Source: Bacteroidia bacterium (GTDB lineage: Bacteria > Bacteroidota > Bacteroidia > Bacteroidales > Azobacteroidaceae). From it: a stretch of DNA of 5,305 nucleotides. Shown here piece after piece: positions 5,283 to 5,305 of the stretch (positions within the stretch are counted from its first letter, which is position 1; the number at the start of each line of letters is the position of its first letter). The notes under the pieces were generated by a model. That model did not search any database. It had not been told where the DNA came from and saw nothing but the letters and a program-made list of their open reading frames with translations. Location: NCBI GenBank assembly GCA_025996815.1, contig BNTT01000179.1:1-5305 (forward strand), in the 5' to 3' direction. The translations under genes and the position numbers were made by a program.

Positions 5283-5305
5283 CCATAAAAGCCCTTCTAT
5301 TGTAC
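5261..5305 (+). CDS. Possible start of a downstream gene (3' end outside window)
   Basis: The frame from ATG 5261 is open to the window end and encodes MVKSKIDPIKALLLY, a basic then hydrophobic start. It is not the start of TrpG, which normally opens with a strand followed by a DNYDSFT-like motif. A competing 12-codon frame (ATG 5242 to TGA 5278-5280, MKDHSFNGQIKD) overlaps it. With only 15 codons this cannot be assigned and may be spurious. Confidence 0.25.
   Translation, partial: MVKSKIDPIKALLLY

Noticed and set aside
1..5305. CRISPR array, tRNA or rRNA genes, insertion sequence ends
   Set aside because: No regularly spaced repeats, tRNA-like cloverleaf, rRNA sequence, transposase frame or paired terminal inverted repeats were found by eye on either strand.

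Overview
The window looks like chromosomal DNA of a member of the Bacteroidota, probably Bacteroidales. The main evidence is three exact copies of TACCTTTG, which fits the Bacteroidota -7 promoter box TAnnTTTG (1442-1449, 3176-3183, 5151-5158). Start codons follow A-rich tracts rather than clear Shine-Dalgarno sites, and the protein families (a DUF4258/DUF2283 pair, an MBOAT protein ending in FIYFQF) are common in that phylum. All supported genes are on the + strand, and the sequence is tightly packed.

Layout. Positions 1-1386 hold the 3' end of a membrane-bound O-acyltransferase gene, followed after 6 bases by a gene for a membrane-anchored, SGNH-hydrolase-like partner. Such pairs usually O-acylate cell-surface polysaccharides. 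Positions 1442-2642 hold a promoter with a very short leader and a complete trpB (tryptophan synthase beta chain). Positions 2647-3088 hold a DUF4258 gene overlapping a DUF2283 gene by 20 bases, starting only 4 bases after trpB. Positions 3089-3220 are a short gap with a second promoter box. Positions 3224-3728 hold a second overlapping pair of small genes. The downstream member has a C-terminal pattern reminiscent of RelE/ParE-type toxins, and its stop codon overlaps the trpE start as ATGA. Positions 3725-5146 hold a complete trpE (anthranilate synthase component I). Positions 5147-5305 contain a third promoter box, a direct repeat, two mutually exclusive hairpins and possibly the first codons of another gene, but no trpG.

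Interpretation. In many Bacteroidota trpB and trpE are adjacent at the head of the trp operon (trpB-E-G-D-C-F-A). Here about 1.08 kb holding two consecutive toxin-antitoxin-like gene pairs lies between them without disrupting either gene. The first pair is placed to be read from the trpB promoter. The second has its own promoter, is translationally linked to trpE, and probably supplies trpE transcription. The toxin-antitoxin reading is inference from gene size, overlap and family resemblance. The enzyme assignments are firm.

A second unusual feature is a perfect 8-bp-stem palindrome inside trpE, encoding EIAGQARNDK in a loop region. It resembles dispersed palindromic repeats seen in many bacterial genomes. 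A partial look-alike lies just upstream of the trpB promoter box.
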